Assembly: GCA_012931725.1 (NCBI GenBank)
Contig: CM022952.1
Location: forward strand, 61,030,088-61,094,087
Length of the DNA stretch: 64,000 nucleotides
Direction: 5' to 3'
From: Litsea cubeba
Taxonomy: Eukaryota; Streptophyta; Magnoliopsida; Laurales; Lauraceae
Shown here piece by piece: positions 33,225 to 44,998 of the stretch. The notes below the pieces were generated by a model. It saw only the letters and a program-made list of their open reading frames with translations, searched no databases and was not told the DNA's origin. The first letter of the stretch is position 1; each line of letters opens with the position of its first letter. Position numbers and translations under genes: made by a program.

Positions 33225-33650
33225 TTGAAATTTGTGGTTTCTTTGAACCTTCGGGTTATGGATATCAACTGTAATGTTGCATCTCCATGATTTCTTGGTT
33301 TTTTCGAACCTTTGGAATTTGGGTTATGGATATCAACTGAAATGTTGCGTCTCCACGGTTTTTAGGTTTTTTTTATCCTTTGAAATTTGGGTTGTGGATA
33401 TCAACTGAAATGTTGCGTCTCCACGGTTTTTAGGTTTTTTCGAATCTTTGAAATTTGGATTGTGGATATCAACTGAAATGTTGCGTCTCCACAGTTTCTT
33501 GGTTATTTCGAACCTTTGAAATTTGGGTTGTGGATGTCAACTGAAATATTGTGTCTCCACGGTTTTTAGGTTTTTTTTGAACCTTTGAGATTTGGATTGT
33601 GGATATCAACTGAAATGTTGTGTCTCCACGTTTTTTTTAAAGGATTTTGC
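33225..33650. repeat. 68-bp tandem repeat, six units, in element C 3' region
   Basis: GGATATCAACTG or a close variant recurs at 33260, 33328, 33396, 33464, 33532 and 33601, a near-constant 68-bp period. Each unit contains GAAATGTTGCGTCTCCACGG and TCGAACCTTTGAAATTTGG-like parts. Confidence 0.9.
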
Positions 33651-34102
33651 CAGTATCGACGAAATGTCGCTTCCCTGCAATTTTGGAAGTGTCGAACATG
33701 GTTCGCACGCTTCCAATTTGTGAGAGTATCGACTAAGTGTCGCTTCCTCGCTGTTTTTGAAAAACCATTTTTTTTTGTTTAAAGACACGAGGGTCATAAG
33801 TTTTGACCTAAAACCATTTAGGCGGTAAAAGGTTGGGTGGAATTGGGTGGAAATTCCTGAATCGGATTTTGTTTCAAACCATGAATTTTGGGTTCAAGGG
33901 TTGAAAATTTTGGTCAAGTTAGGGAAAGGTTCCTAAACTTGGACTTTTTTGAACAATGAAACGGTGAAAGTAAGCATTGTTTGAATTTCTAGAAATTTCA
34001 ACATTTGATATGAAAATTCTAAAAAGAGTGGATTTAGCGAGCGAGTACCTGGAAACCGGTTTTGGCCGTACAGGCATTGCTCTTACCCAGTTGGGTAAGT
34101 CT
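33651..34102. other. Rest of the element C 3' untranslated region
   Basis: Non-coding sequence between the repeat arrays and the pol stop codon (34103). Nothing recognisable was seen apart from decayed copies of the GTATCGA unit near 33650-33750. Confidence 0.5.
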
Positions 34103-35275
34103 TCAAGGGTAGTACCGCTTTAAGAACTTGCCGTTGATGGGCAACATACATCTGTCACCCTCTATGTTTAGGAGTGCATATGCGCCGTTGGAGAAAACCT
34201 TGTCAATGAGTAGGGTCCCTCCCATTTTGGCTTAAACTTACCTTTGGACTCGTGAGCGAAGACTACTGGTCTTTTCACTGCAAGAACCAAGTCACCCTTT
34301 TTGTAGGTGCGTTGCCTGACCTTCTTGTCGAAAGATCCTGCCATGCGTGCTTGGTAAAGTTCAATGCTTTGTCGAGTTTCTAGCCCTCTCTCATCGAGAT
34401 TGTCCAGCTCTTGCTGTCGTAATTTGACATTGCTTTCTTGAGTCATGTCATTTTGCAAAGATACCTTCAGGGAAGGAATTTGTACCTCTAAGCGCACGAC
34501 AACTTCGCATCCATAGACCAAGGAGAATGGTGTGCTATGGGTTGGTCCTCGAACGGTGGTCCGATAGGCCCATAAAGCTTCAGACAGTTTGTCACTCTAG
34601 TCTCTTTTGTGAAAAGAGACCATTTTCTTGAGGATTTTACAGAGTGTCTTGTTGAAGGCTTTTGCTAATCCATTTGCTGCTGGATTATATGGAGTCGAAG
34701 GACAACTTTGGATTTTGTATTTGTCGCAGAACTTGTAGAATCGATGATCCCAGAATTGTGGTCCGTTATCATGGACGAATCTTTTAGGTATGCCGAAATG
34801 ATAAACGATGTTGGTGCGCAGGAACTGAAGGACTGATGAGGTCTTCATTTTGTTGAGTGCAAATACTTCGACCACTTGGAGAAATAATCCATAGTGGCGA
34901 AGTTGAAGTGATGACCTTTGCTTGAAGGAAGAGAAATAGGACCTATGAAGTCCAAACCCCAGGCTTCGAAAGGCCATTAGATCGCTGTAGGATGCAACTA
35001 CTCTGGAGGCATGTGAACATAATCTCCGTGCACTTGGCATTATTGGCAGTGCTTAGCAAATTGCATTGCGTCAGCAACCATAGTAGGCCAATAATAACCT
35101 AACCTTTTTATCTGATCGTAGAGCTTAGGACCAGCCTGATGGTCTCCACAAAGACCAGCATGAACTTCTTTGAGTGTTTCTTCAGCCTTTTGTTGTGACA
35201 AGCAGCGTAGAAGTACTCCGTTGAAGGGTTTCCTGTAAAGAATTTTTGAAGGAATATCCAAATAAAAGTTTGGGG
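34103..35275 (-). pseudogene. pol: Integrase of Tat element C (decayed)
   Basis: The zinc-binding N-terminus (35261-35040) has HAGLCGDHQAGPKLYDQ and ends MQFAKHCQ, consistent with an H-H-C-C finger. The core includes FGIPKRFVHDNGPQFWDHRF with the second catalytic Asp. The third acidic residue is gone: the usual N-G-x-A-E-A-F-N-K block reads NGLAKAFNK near 34665. The C-terminal part has GDLVLAVKRP and GKFKPKWEGPY. The reading frame ends ...NGKFLKRYYP then a stop at 34103. Frameshifts near 34530, 34900 and 35040 break it. Integrase would insert the element cDNA into the genome; this copy cannot. Confidence 0.88.
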
Positions 35276-35311
35276 CTCACTTTTCGATGCTTACCCGTTC
35301 TTTTGGATCTT

Positions 35312-35975
35312 TAGCTAGGATTCCAAACATAGCGTAATCAATGAACGGATCCCTTCAGTCGCTGATTGACGGCCTAAGGATAGAGATCCGACTTTCAACA
35401 ACTTGGTGGCATTCAATAACTGCTTGGTGCGTGTTAAGAGGAGGGAGGATCCTTCTCTCACACACTGTGATTTGGATGTTTTCTCCTTCCTGGATCGCCA
35501 TAGATGCCACGAGTCCGGCCATGGCATCTGCACGAATGTTTTCACCTCTGTGGATGTGGGTGATGTGATAGATGTCAAACTTTTATAGAAGTGATTGCGC
35601 CTTATTGTAGAAAGGCAACAGATCAGGCTTCCTAACTTTAAATTTCTGATTCATCTGGTTGACGATCAGTTGAGAGTCTCCAAAGACTTCCAGCATTGTG
35701 ATGCTAGATACGATGGAGAGTTCTAATCCTAGGATTAGAGCTTGGTATTCAGCTACATTGTTTGTGCATGGTTCCAGTAGAGAGAAAGCATGTGGAATCA
35801 TGTATTTGTCGGGGCTAATTAAGAGGATGCTAATTCCCGAGATCAGTTGTCTTTTTTCATTTGTCCTGGTTGCACCGTCAAAGTACATGTCCCAGGAGGC
35901 ATTTTGTGAGGAAGTCTCCACGTTGTAAACGGGTTCGTCTGGGAGATAATCTCTGAGTGGAGAGTCTTTAGGCAA
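35312..35975 (-). pseudogene. pol: Second, archaeal-like RNase H of Tat element C
   Basis: MYFDGATRTNEK, then NNVAEYQALILGLE, then EVFGDSQLIVNQ supply the first three acidic residues of an RNase H fold of the archaeal/plant type. This extra domain between the ordinary RNase H and integrase marks the plant Tat lineage, and it was the main reason for the Tat assignment. The block from 35975 to 35583 is open; downstream the frame shifts near 35580. Confidence 0.85.
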
Positions 35976-37010
35976 TGGATGCTCTGCGAGAAAGTTTGCT
36001 AGATCTTGGCCTTTGATTGCGTTTTGCGGTACATACCTAATATCAAATTGTGACAGAAGGATGTACTATTTTGCCAGTTGGGCATTGAGTGAACCTGGTT
36101 TTGTAACAAGGACCTTCAAGAGGTTGATCCTTGAGATCAGGTAGACTGTACTGGAAAACAGGTAGTGACGTAGCTTTTATAAGGCGAACATCACTGTAAG
36201 GCATTCATTTTCAACTAGAGAGTAGCTTCTTTTTTCTCATTATTTTCTTGTGCGAGTAGAGCACCCAGAGAATGGTCAAGGGCTCTGTATATAAGATGAA
36301 TGGTTTCCTAGTGGTAGGAGCAGCTAACACGGGAGGTTTGGTCAGGTATGACTTGATATCTTGAAATGCAACTTCACAGTCAGCATCCCAGACAAAGTCC
36401 ACATCTTTCTTCATTAACCGAAAGAATGGACGGCACTTCCCCGAAAGATTGGAGATGAACCGTCTGACGTAGGCCAATCTCCCTTGAAGCCCTTTCAGCT
36501 CTCTCAAGGTTCTTGGAGAGGGCAAGATGCTGAAGAAGCACTTCAGAGGATTCATCTGCAGTTTGTGTTCTCGAAGGTCTTTGAAATGATCTTCTTTTAT
36601 TCTGTTTTGACAGCGAGTTCATCAATGTAACATTCAACCGTCTTTTGCTGCATATCTTGGAATATTTTCATCATAGCCCTCTAATATGTGGCACTAGCAT
36701 TTTTCAGACCAAGTGGCATGACGGTGTAGCAATACACGCCAAATGGGGTCCGAAATGAAGTGTGTTTTTCATCTTCGGGATGCTTCTTTATCTGATTGTA
36801 GCCGGACAAGCCATCCATGAATGTCATTCGCTGTAATCCGCAGGTATTATCAATCATTACCACCGGTATGGGGAGCGAGAATTCATCTTTAGGGTAAGCG
36901 CCATTCAGGTCTCTATAGTCAATATAGACTCTGATCTGCCTGTTTTTCGTTGTCACGGAGCCAATGTTGGCCAACCATTCAGGATGCTGTTCCTCTTGGA
37001 TGAAGCCCAC
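35976..37010 (-). pseudogene. pol: Reverse transcriptase and first RNase H of Tat element C
   Basis: The RT fingers and palm read RVYIDYRDLNGAYPKDEFSLP, then FMDGLSGYNQI, then TPFGVYCYTVMPLGLKNASATY (37010-36681). The active-site motif at 36629-36618 reads YIDEL in place of YVDDL, so the second catalytic Asp is now Glu. The thumb/connection follows (LRELKGLQGRLAYVRRFISN), then the ordinary RNase H start (RKPFILYTE) at about 36300 and its continuation to 35976. Several frameshifts and stops are present. In a working copy it would reverse-transcribe the element RNA. Confidence 0.88.
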
Positions 37011-38200
37011 ACTTTAGAGTTTTCAACTTCTTGTTCAATTTTATCCATCATATCTGGACGAAATCTTCTTTGGCCTTGTTTGACAGGCTTGATGTCTCCT
37101 TGAAGATTGAGCTTAAGATTGAGCTTATGGACTACTACTTTGGGGTCTAAACCAGGCATTTCAGCGTAAGACCATGCAAAGCAATCAACGAACTCACGAA
37201 GAAAAGCGATATACTCGGGTAACTCATCATCCTTTATATTCTTGCTTATGAATACAGGACGTGGGTTATCTGGTGTTCCCAAGTCTATCTTTTGAACAGG
37301 ATCTTCTATTGGAAGATTTAAAGGTGGTTCCTCCACAATATTCTCGGAGGCTTCTAACTCAACGAAACCTTCTGGGGTTCTAAGGGCATTTTCAGACCAA
37401 GGCTTTGTTCCTTCCCATGGGCCTTCTTGATCGGTGATCTTCTCAAGGCTTGCTATGAGATGGTCCCAATCGCCTATTAAAACTGGATCGAAGTAAGGTA
37501 CTTCTTTTGGAGACGAGGGTTCTTCTGGGTCAGAATACCATAAGTCTGTATTATCGGGCAATTCCTTTTCATCATTAGAGAAATCGTACCAATCGGATGA
37601 GCTTCCTGGATCTTTGTCCGGTGACTCTTCAAAGATATATCCAGGGAGATCAATGTCTTCGTGGACATGAGATGTTGAGGCTTGGTCGGCAAGTTGACCT
37701 TTAAGCTTTTGTGTTAACTGTCTCAGAGGAGTGTCGGGATCATACCCTAACCCATGTGAAGACTTTCCTACATGGCCACAGAGTCTCTAATTTTCCAGAT
37801 GGCTTTTGGTTAAGGCGGACCTTAATGACGTGAGAATATCGCGGTCTTCTCCCAAACCGACTGGATTTTGAGCGTCATAGCCCATTTTCTTCATAATAGC
37901 TTGCGCCAGAGGACTATATAGAAATAGTTGAGGCATACCTTCATTTTGGAAAGGTTTAAGCAGGGAGTTTGATAAAGAAGCTTCCGATCTATGGAAGAAA
38001 ATCGGTTTTTCCTTTGTTGAAGTTGCCGGAACAATGAAGGAAGCACACATAGGATCTTCTATGTCAGTAGATGTCTCCATTAGAGTAAGAGCAGGCTGAA
38101 CTTGCTGAGTGTCAGCTTGGCTTGATGATTTATCATCTTCTGGCTCTAAATCCGAATCCATGTCTTGCATGATAGACACGAAAGAGTCAACAAATTTTGC
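37011..38200 (-). pseudogene. pol: Protease-RT linker with G-patch-like segment, element C
   Basis: This stretch links protease to RT. It is acidic and Pro/Ser-rich (SSPKEVPYFDP, WYSDPEEPSSPKE). AIMKKMGYDAQNPVGLGE at about 37900-37845 has G-patch-like spacing and is followed by a second glycine turn (HGLGYDPDTPL). Near the RT end, DDELPEYIAFLREFVDCFAW and MPGLDPKVVVHKL form the usual lead-in to a Ty3/gypsy RT. Confidence 0.7.
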
Positions 38201-38282
38201 CCCCAGGCTTTTGCTTTACCTTCTTCACTTTAGTTGTGATGACCAAAGGCTTTGAAGGTTTGAGGAAGATGACGAAGGGAGG

Positions 38283-39026
38283 TTAACTGCTCTCTTTAGA
38301 TTTGCTGGAGGGTTTTTTTTCTTCCGGTGATTGTTGAGGAGTTTCGACAAAGGATTCTATTTCTTTCTCCTCCTCTTCTTTTTCACCTTCATACATCTGG
38401 GAGTCTACAAAGTGGACTTCTTTACCTTTGAAGGGTTTTTTGTCCGTAAACACTCGATGTATCATGCCGTCGTCGCGAACGAACTTGATGCACTGATGTA
38501 GAGTTGAAGGAACAACACCATTCTCGTGTATCCAGGGGCGTCCGAGAAGGATGTTGTAGCATGAAGGGGTTTTTATTGTATACACAGTGACCTTAGATAT
38601 AAGATCACCGATTTGCAACTTGAACCTGATTTTGCCGATAGGCCTTTGAGTGCTCCCATCGTATCCAAAGCTAGATAGAGATGTGTGGCTCAACTTGCTG
38701 GGTGGGATGCCCAACTCTTCAAGAACCGAAGTGGAGATAAGGTTGAGTGTAGAACCTGGGTCGATCTGAACTCTGTGCATAGGCATTTCCTTGATGTATC
38801 CTATGAAGTACAAGGGTCGGTTGATCCTTGTTTCGCTAAGTAGGAGGTCTTCTTTAGTGAAAGCGATGGTTGCGCTAGCTGCTTTTTCAACCAAGAGGCA
38901 TTCAATGCAAGATCCCTCAGCTTTCTTGTTTTCTCCTTTTGAGGAGGTTTCTGAGTTTTTGACCCCGTAGTCCATTTCAATTTGGAGGACTTGCGGGGCA
39001 TGTTTGTCGACATCCTCATTCAGCAT
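38283..39026 (-). pseudogene. pol: Aspartic protease region of Tat element C
   Basis: One open block of 247 residues. MHRVQIDPGSTLNLISTSVL carries the retroviral-type D-x-G catalytic motif (about 38771-38752), and CYNILLGRPWIHENG is the conserved second-half motif. The length between them (about 75 residues) suits the family. The protease would cut the Gag-Pol polyprotein. It is one of the best kept parts of the element; only the flanking frames are broken. Confidence 0.85.
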
Positions 39027-42000
39027 TTGTAATTATGATATGAGATTATCACGAGTGTGTGGAGACATTCGTAACAAATCTATGATGTGCAATCATGAAG
39101 GTATGTGTTTGAAGTGTTTGATCAAGTCATACTTGAAAGCCTCCATGGGGCCTGCATGTTCATCATTGTTGCCACACTAGTGGCATTTACAACATCTTTT
39201 CCTGAAGGATTTACATAAGTAAAAGAAGATTGGTTGTAATTTTTTAGGTTGTTTCGGCCAGAGCGGGTGCCTCTACGAACTTCGAGAGCTTCTTGAGAAG
39301 GGTCTTTGTTTGGAAGCATGCCTTCGGGGTCAAGAGGCTGTTGTTTCTCGTTTACTGGGGACGTGTCAGCAGCAGAGTTGCCATCCTCAGTGATTGTGTT
39401 GCATGGAGGATTTTCTGGGAACAAGTCCTAAACAACATCCAGCAACTTTTCTTCTTTGTTAACTAATTCATCGTCCCAAGCATCAATAGCTGGGGTTTCT
39501 TCATCATGATCAGTCGGAAGTGTGTGAGTTCTAAAGTCAAAGTCTCAAGAGAAGAAGCCAGAGAGGGTGTTATCTTAGTGAAAGTCACGTGAGACGAGGT
39601 AGGTCCATAATATATGGTACCTGAAGTGGTCAGAGAGTGAGTGATCTCACCAGACGAGGTTTCATAAGAGCTATAATACCGGATTATCACATTGCAGGCA
39701 GCTCTGATAGGAGATGCTACCAGAACGGACTGATGGGAGTCAGACTCATCGATCCAGTGGTTTTCCCCATTTTCAGGAGTTAAGGGAGGAGATACCTAGT
39801 GGTCTTCAGGGACTTCCGGTTCTTGATTTTGATCGCGACGAAGCTCATTGACGAGATCTTACACTTGTTCTAGGGAAAGATGCTGCAAGATCCTCGCATA
39901 TTCTTCAAGATCAGGCATGGGAGCCAAATCATCTTCTTCGTCTTCTCTTTGTGGTTCAACATGGTTGGGTTCCACTGGAGCAATGACGGGTGTTGGGTTA
40001 ACAATATTTTCTTCAACAGCATCTTGGTCTTCTTCATTATCAGACCGGGATCGTTGTGACTGTAGGGGGTTATACCAGATTAATGGCATCAGGTGAGTTT
40101 CAGGAACCCATTCTTCATCGAAGAGGTATTCTCCTATTTCAAGGGATTCCTCCCATTCGTCGGTGTCACTGGACTCGTATCCATCCATGGAGAATCCAAC
40201 TACTGAATTGCAAGAGTATGATGCCCCCAGCGTGGCTTCTTTTTTGAATTAAGGTGGCATGAAATCACTTAGAGTGAACTTTCTTACTACTTTTGAAATC
40301 TTCGGAAGGGACTTTTCGGTTGCCTCCAGTGAAGCGGTAGAGAAGGTCTTTATCTTTTCATGGACTTCTTGTTTGGCTGGGCCTTCTCTTGTCGTTTGAG
40401 CTTGTGGAGATGTTTCCTAGCCTGCCTTCACTGTTGAGCTGTCGGATTTGTTTTCACAACCTCCCAATTTTCATCTTCCAGGAGATCGAGATGTACCCAT
40501 ATGGGTTGTCCGTCTGGTGTCGGGTAAGGAACCATCACTTCGGACGCTTAAACTATTTTTATCACCTTGAAGGAAGTAGTGATCTTCTTCATTGGTGATT
40601 TCAGTGTTTGTCCACATGACACCATGTTGATGGAGGCAGACCCATAGTTTTGTCAAAGGTAATGACTCGATTTTTCCACATCTCGTTTATCTTCTCTCTT
40701 ACAATGAAGCATTGACTGAGAGGACGCGAGATCATCTGGTGGTATGGACAGTACCGAGGATCGTTGGTTTTGCTAACATCTCCCGGTCTTTTGGGTACAG
40801 GTAGGGTGAGCTTGCCATTTGCTATGAGTGCCCCGAAGATTTCATCAACATCTTCATCGAATGGGTATTTCTTTTCTACTCACTCTTTGAAGGCATCAGA
40901 GAGTTCAGGTCTCTTACCTACAACTTTGTTTTCAGCTTTCTTTGGTGGCTAAGGAACTGGCTTGGTTTGCACATTGAGGACCTCATTTTTCTTTGGTTTT
41001 AAGGTTACAATGGGACCGGATCCTTGCTCTCATGTTGTTTCGGCAGATGTCGACTAGCGACGCTTGTGGCAGTACATCTGAGCATTTGTACGCCATTGCT
41101 TTCCACTTGTGAATGAAGTCGTATGTTGACTCATTCTCCCTCTGTTTTAGGCTGCAGAGTTGAGCCATAGTAGCAGGATGGTCTTCACCTTTGAAGTGAG
41201 TCAGGAAGAGTGTCTCTAGCATGGCCCAGTTTTGGATGGAGTCCTCCGGCAGAGTGGAGTACCAATCGAAGGCCATACCTTTTAGGGTACTTGCAAAGAG
41301 GCGGATCTTGAGTGCATCTTGATCCGCGATAGCTCCCGTCAGGATCTTGAAGTGGATGACGTGATGTCTAGCTGATCATTTCCCCGTATATGTTTGGAGA
41401 GTAGGATGCTTGAATTTTATAGGAAACGTGACCAAGTCCATCCATAAGGGATATGGTGACTTGATCCCATGTTCCTTGAGTATATCCTCCTCTTTTGGTT
41501 TTGCGAGGATGTTGTCCACGTCCTTTTTGGTAAGGGCAAGTGACTCATTTTCTTCTTCATTTCTTCGTTATCTTGAAGACTTGGAGGAGGTTCATTGTTC
41601 ATCTGATTCTGAAGGGCGATGAGAAGGTTCTCCATCAGAGTCTCGACCCTCTGCTGGCCTTGTTCCAACTGCTAGTTGCGTGTGAGCGCATCATCTTGTG
41701 GTCGATTGCGAGGTGGTGACTCAGAATTTGTAGCCATGACGTTCATCCCTCGGGATTCTAACGAAGAAATTATCCTAGTGACTGAGCTAGGGCTCATTCT
41801 TTTTGATGAAGAGCTTGAGGAAGTGTCACTTCGTCGTCCTTGGCTTGAAGGAGCAGGAGATTCTTCTGAATATCTTCATGCCCTGGAGATGCTGCGAGTC
41901 ACCGTACGTCGGACATGGATTTTGGTTGCTGACTTTTGGCGTCTCCTGGTTTTCCCAACCATATGGACAATATCAACTTGGTCGGGTCTTTCTTTTTCAA

Positions 42001-42802
42001 CCCATTTGTGAGAGACTTGAAGTGTAGGATGCTGGGTCCTCTACTTCTCTAGTCTCTTTTATCAATATGATGCGCAGCAGCATACACAACGAGCAATTTG
42101 AGCTTCAGTAAGCTCTGGCCGAGTTTTGATAATGAAGGATGTGCTCCCTAGGGCGCAGTAGTCGAGCATGTCTTCTTTGAAGCTAGGCATGGACACGATC
42201 CGGACCCGGTCCTTTGCCTTGCGATGAAGGGTCGAACTGAAGGATTGTAGGCCTTGACAGGTGCTTGCAGAGGCCTTGTGATACATGATTTGATTTTTTG
42301 GCTTGTAGGAACAAGTCGACTCATGCTGGGTTGACTTGGTTATCAAGTGGGAGACGGGTCTCTCTTCTTTCATGTAAGCAAGAGGGTAGAACTGGTTCTC
42401 CTTGAGCGGGGCAAGGTATGCTGGCTTTGTGGTTGCTTGAGACCTTCTTTGTTTTGGTGAAGGTTTTGGGGACCAAGTCTTGGGATAGACCTGGTTGTTT
42501 GTGGGTTGAGACTTCACGGGGGTACCGCGGGCTTCTGGTTTCTTGATGCTCGCCTTTGGTGTCATGGTAGTGAATCGTTGAGAGGCGATTTTCTATTTTT
42601 TGGCAAGCGCAGTTTCTTCTTCGGGAAGTGGGAATGGTCCCAGCATCCCAAAGACGATAGTCCGGGGAGTCGAGGTCAACCTGCCGAGAGAGGTGACGCT
42701 TCGGTAGCTGACGGGGCACTTGTGAGTGCGCATGTTTTGCTTCTATTGAAGCATAAGTTGGTGCTTGTTCTTATCGAAAGTAATGGTTAAAGAAGCTACC
42801 AT
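39027..42802 (-). pseudogene. gag: Gag region of Tat element C (decayed)
   Basis: The start at 42802 gives MVASLTITFDKNKHQ, with an early in-frame TAG where the other copies have a Gln codon (near 42745). A basic Ser/Pro-rich N-terminal block spans 42719-42062. The capsid-like core is at 41276-40983 (FDWYSTLPEDSIQNWAMLE, LKQRENESTYDFIHKWK). The later acidic blocks at 40188-39859 and 39424-39122 connect to protease. No CCHC zinc knuckle was noticed. The order matches elements A, B and D. Confidence 0.85.
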
Positions 42803-43690
42803 TGTTAGTTTCAAAAAATTCTGAAACAAGACCACATCCATTAGTATTCAAAAGAATATGATGATCATAAATGGAAAAAACTATGGTTTTGTCTTTTCAA
42901 ATCGCTCGAGGGACATGGTCCGACCCAAGCGACATGTAGAAGGTAAAAAGCCATAGATGGTACAATTGTTCTGATCGCAAATATGGTGGGCCCAAAATGA
43001 GCGTTTCGTGACTGCTAGAAGCAATTGTAAGCCTAACTTCTAATTTTCGAGAAGTAGGGCTTGCTCGAGGTAAGACGAATATAAGGTTGGAGTTACAAAT
43101 GTGCAGGTCGCGAATACAGTAGACCCTGAATGGGCGTACCAGTATTGTTAGGCACCAATGTTGGAAATCGCATCCATGTGATGGGCATGAGATGGGATTC
43201 TCTTTTTTTGGAAGGTCAAGATTGAACTCGTCTAAGAGAGCAAATGGTATTTCAATTTGCATACAGGCTTAGCATTTCTGCGAGCACGGGTACCTAGAAG
43301 AGAAGGAACCACAATTTCTTGAATCTGGATCCAAAAGTGACGAGAGTTTTTTTTTTCTTTGAAAGGTCAAGATTGAACTCGTCTAAGAGAGAAAATGGTA
43401 TTCCAACTCGAACACAGGCTCAACATTTCTGCGAGCATCGATGCTCAGGAGGGACGAGACAAAAACTTCTCAAATCAGAACCCGAAGATGACGAAAGTTT
43501 TTTTTTTATGAAGATTTTTTTTGAAAGAAGTTCTAAAGACGGAAGAGTGCACATAGGCCTCCTAATCCAGTCTTATGAAACCTCAATTGATAGAATTGTC
43601 CCCAGGTAAGGGTAGGATTACTTAATGAACCCGTTTGGACGACCCGTGCCTAGAACAGTCAAGCTGTCTCCACGCTCTAGGCATGGCTTT
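42803..43690 (-). other. Leader of element C, gag-proximal part
   Basis: It includes the CAGTAGACCCTGAATGGGCG stretch (43121-43140) conserved in all Tat leaders here, and two diverged array units (about 43230-43500). A T run is at 43497-43530. No gene was seen. Confidence 0.6.
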
Positions 43691-43699
43691 TCTTGAATC

Positions 43700-44790
43700 A
43701 ATAGTGGTCAAATAATGCAATTGGTGCAACCTTAGTGTTCTTTGCCTCCTTTTCTTTTTCAAGATCCCTAATGAACTCATCGAAGAGAAACGGTGGCCCA
43801 TTCCACAGTTCGAACCGGCTCAACATTTCTGCAGGCACATTAACGAAATGGAAAGGATAAATGTTTCTCAATTTTGAATCCAAACTGAGAAATCTGATTT
43901 TTTTTAAGATCCCTAATGAACTCATCTAAGAGAAACCTTGACCCATTCCACACTTCGAACCGACTCAACATTTCTGCAAGCGCATGAACGAAATGGAAAG
44001 GATCAAAGTTTCTCAATTTTGAATCCAAACTGAGAAATCTGATTTTTTTTTAAGATCCCTAATGAACTCATCGAAGAAAAACGATGGCCCATTCCACAAT
44101 TTGAACTGGCTCAACATTTCTGCAAGCGCATGAATGAAATGGAAAGGATCAAAGTTTCTCAATATTGAATCCAAACTGAGAAATTTGATTTTTTTTAAGA
44201 TCCCTAGTGAACTCATCGAAGTGAAATGATGGCCCATTCCATAATTCGAATCGGCTCAACATTTCTGCAAGCGCATGCACGAAATGGAAATGATCAAAGT
44301 TTCTCAATTTTGAATCCAAATTGAGAAATCTGATTTTTTTTAATCACTAATGAACTCATCGAAGAGAAACAATGGCCCATTCCACAATTCGAACCGGCTC
44401 AACATTTCTGCAAGCGCATGAACGAAATGGAAAGAATCAAAGTTTCTCAATTTTGAATCCAAACTGAGAAATCTGATTTTTTTTAAGATCCTTAATGATC
44501 TCATCGAAGAGAAACGATGGCCCATTCCACAATTCGAACCGGCTCAACATTTCTGCAAGCGCATGAACAAAATGGAAATGATCAAAGTTTTTCAATTTTG
44601 AATCCAAACTGAGAAATCTATTTTTTTTAAGATCCCTAATGAACTCATGGAAGAGAAACGATGGCCCATTCCACAATTTGAACCGGCTCAACATTTCTGC
44701 AAGCGCATGAATGAAATGGAAAGGATCAAAGTTTCTCAATTTTGAATCCAAACTGAGAAATCTGATTTTTTTTTTTGTGAAAAGTGGAAG
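43700..44790. repeat. Leader tandem array of element C, 7 units of about 145 bp
   Basis: TTTCTCAA recurs at 43863, 44009, 44155, 44300, 44443, 44588 (as TTTTTCAA) and 44732, with spacing 143-146 bp. It is the reverse complement of the element B array and lies in the same place relative to the element. Confidence 0.95.
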
Positions 44791-44978
44791 AGCGAAATAA
44801 ACTCAAAGATAGAATTAAGAATTTCCAAAAATTCCCTTCTCAATTTTTAAATGCGAAATCCAACATAGATCACCAACTAGAAAGTAGCCAAGGAATCTAG
44901 AAAAGAATTATAAGCATAGAGCAAAAATATGATATGCAAATATTTCATTTCTAAGCATCAAGTTCTCAAATGAACGAG
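44791..44978 (-). other. Leader of element C between array and primer site
   Basis: Non-coding leader, matching 54020-54236 of element D and 18253-18440 of element B in reverse complement. Confidence 0.6.
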
Positions 44979-44995
44979 TCCCACCGGGTGTGCCA
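44979..44995 (-). promoter_or_regulatory. Primer-binding site of element C
   Basis: The minus strand reads TGGCACACCCGGTGGGA, 3 nt after the end of the 5' LTR. It is identical to the element D site. Confidence 0.7.
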
Positions 44996-44998
44996 GCT

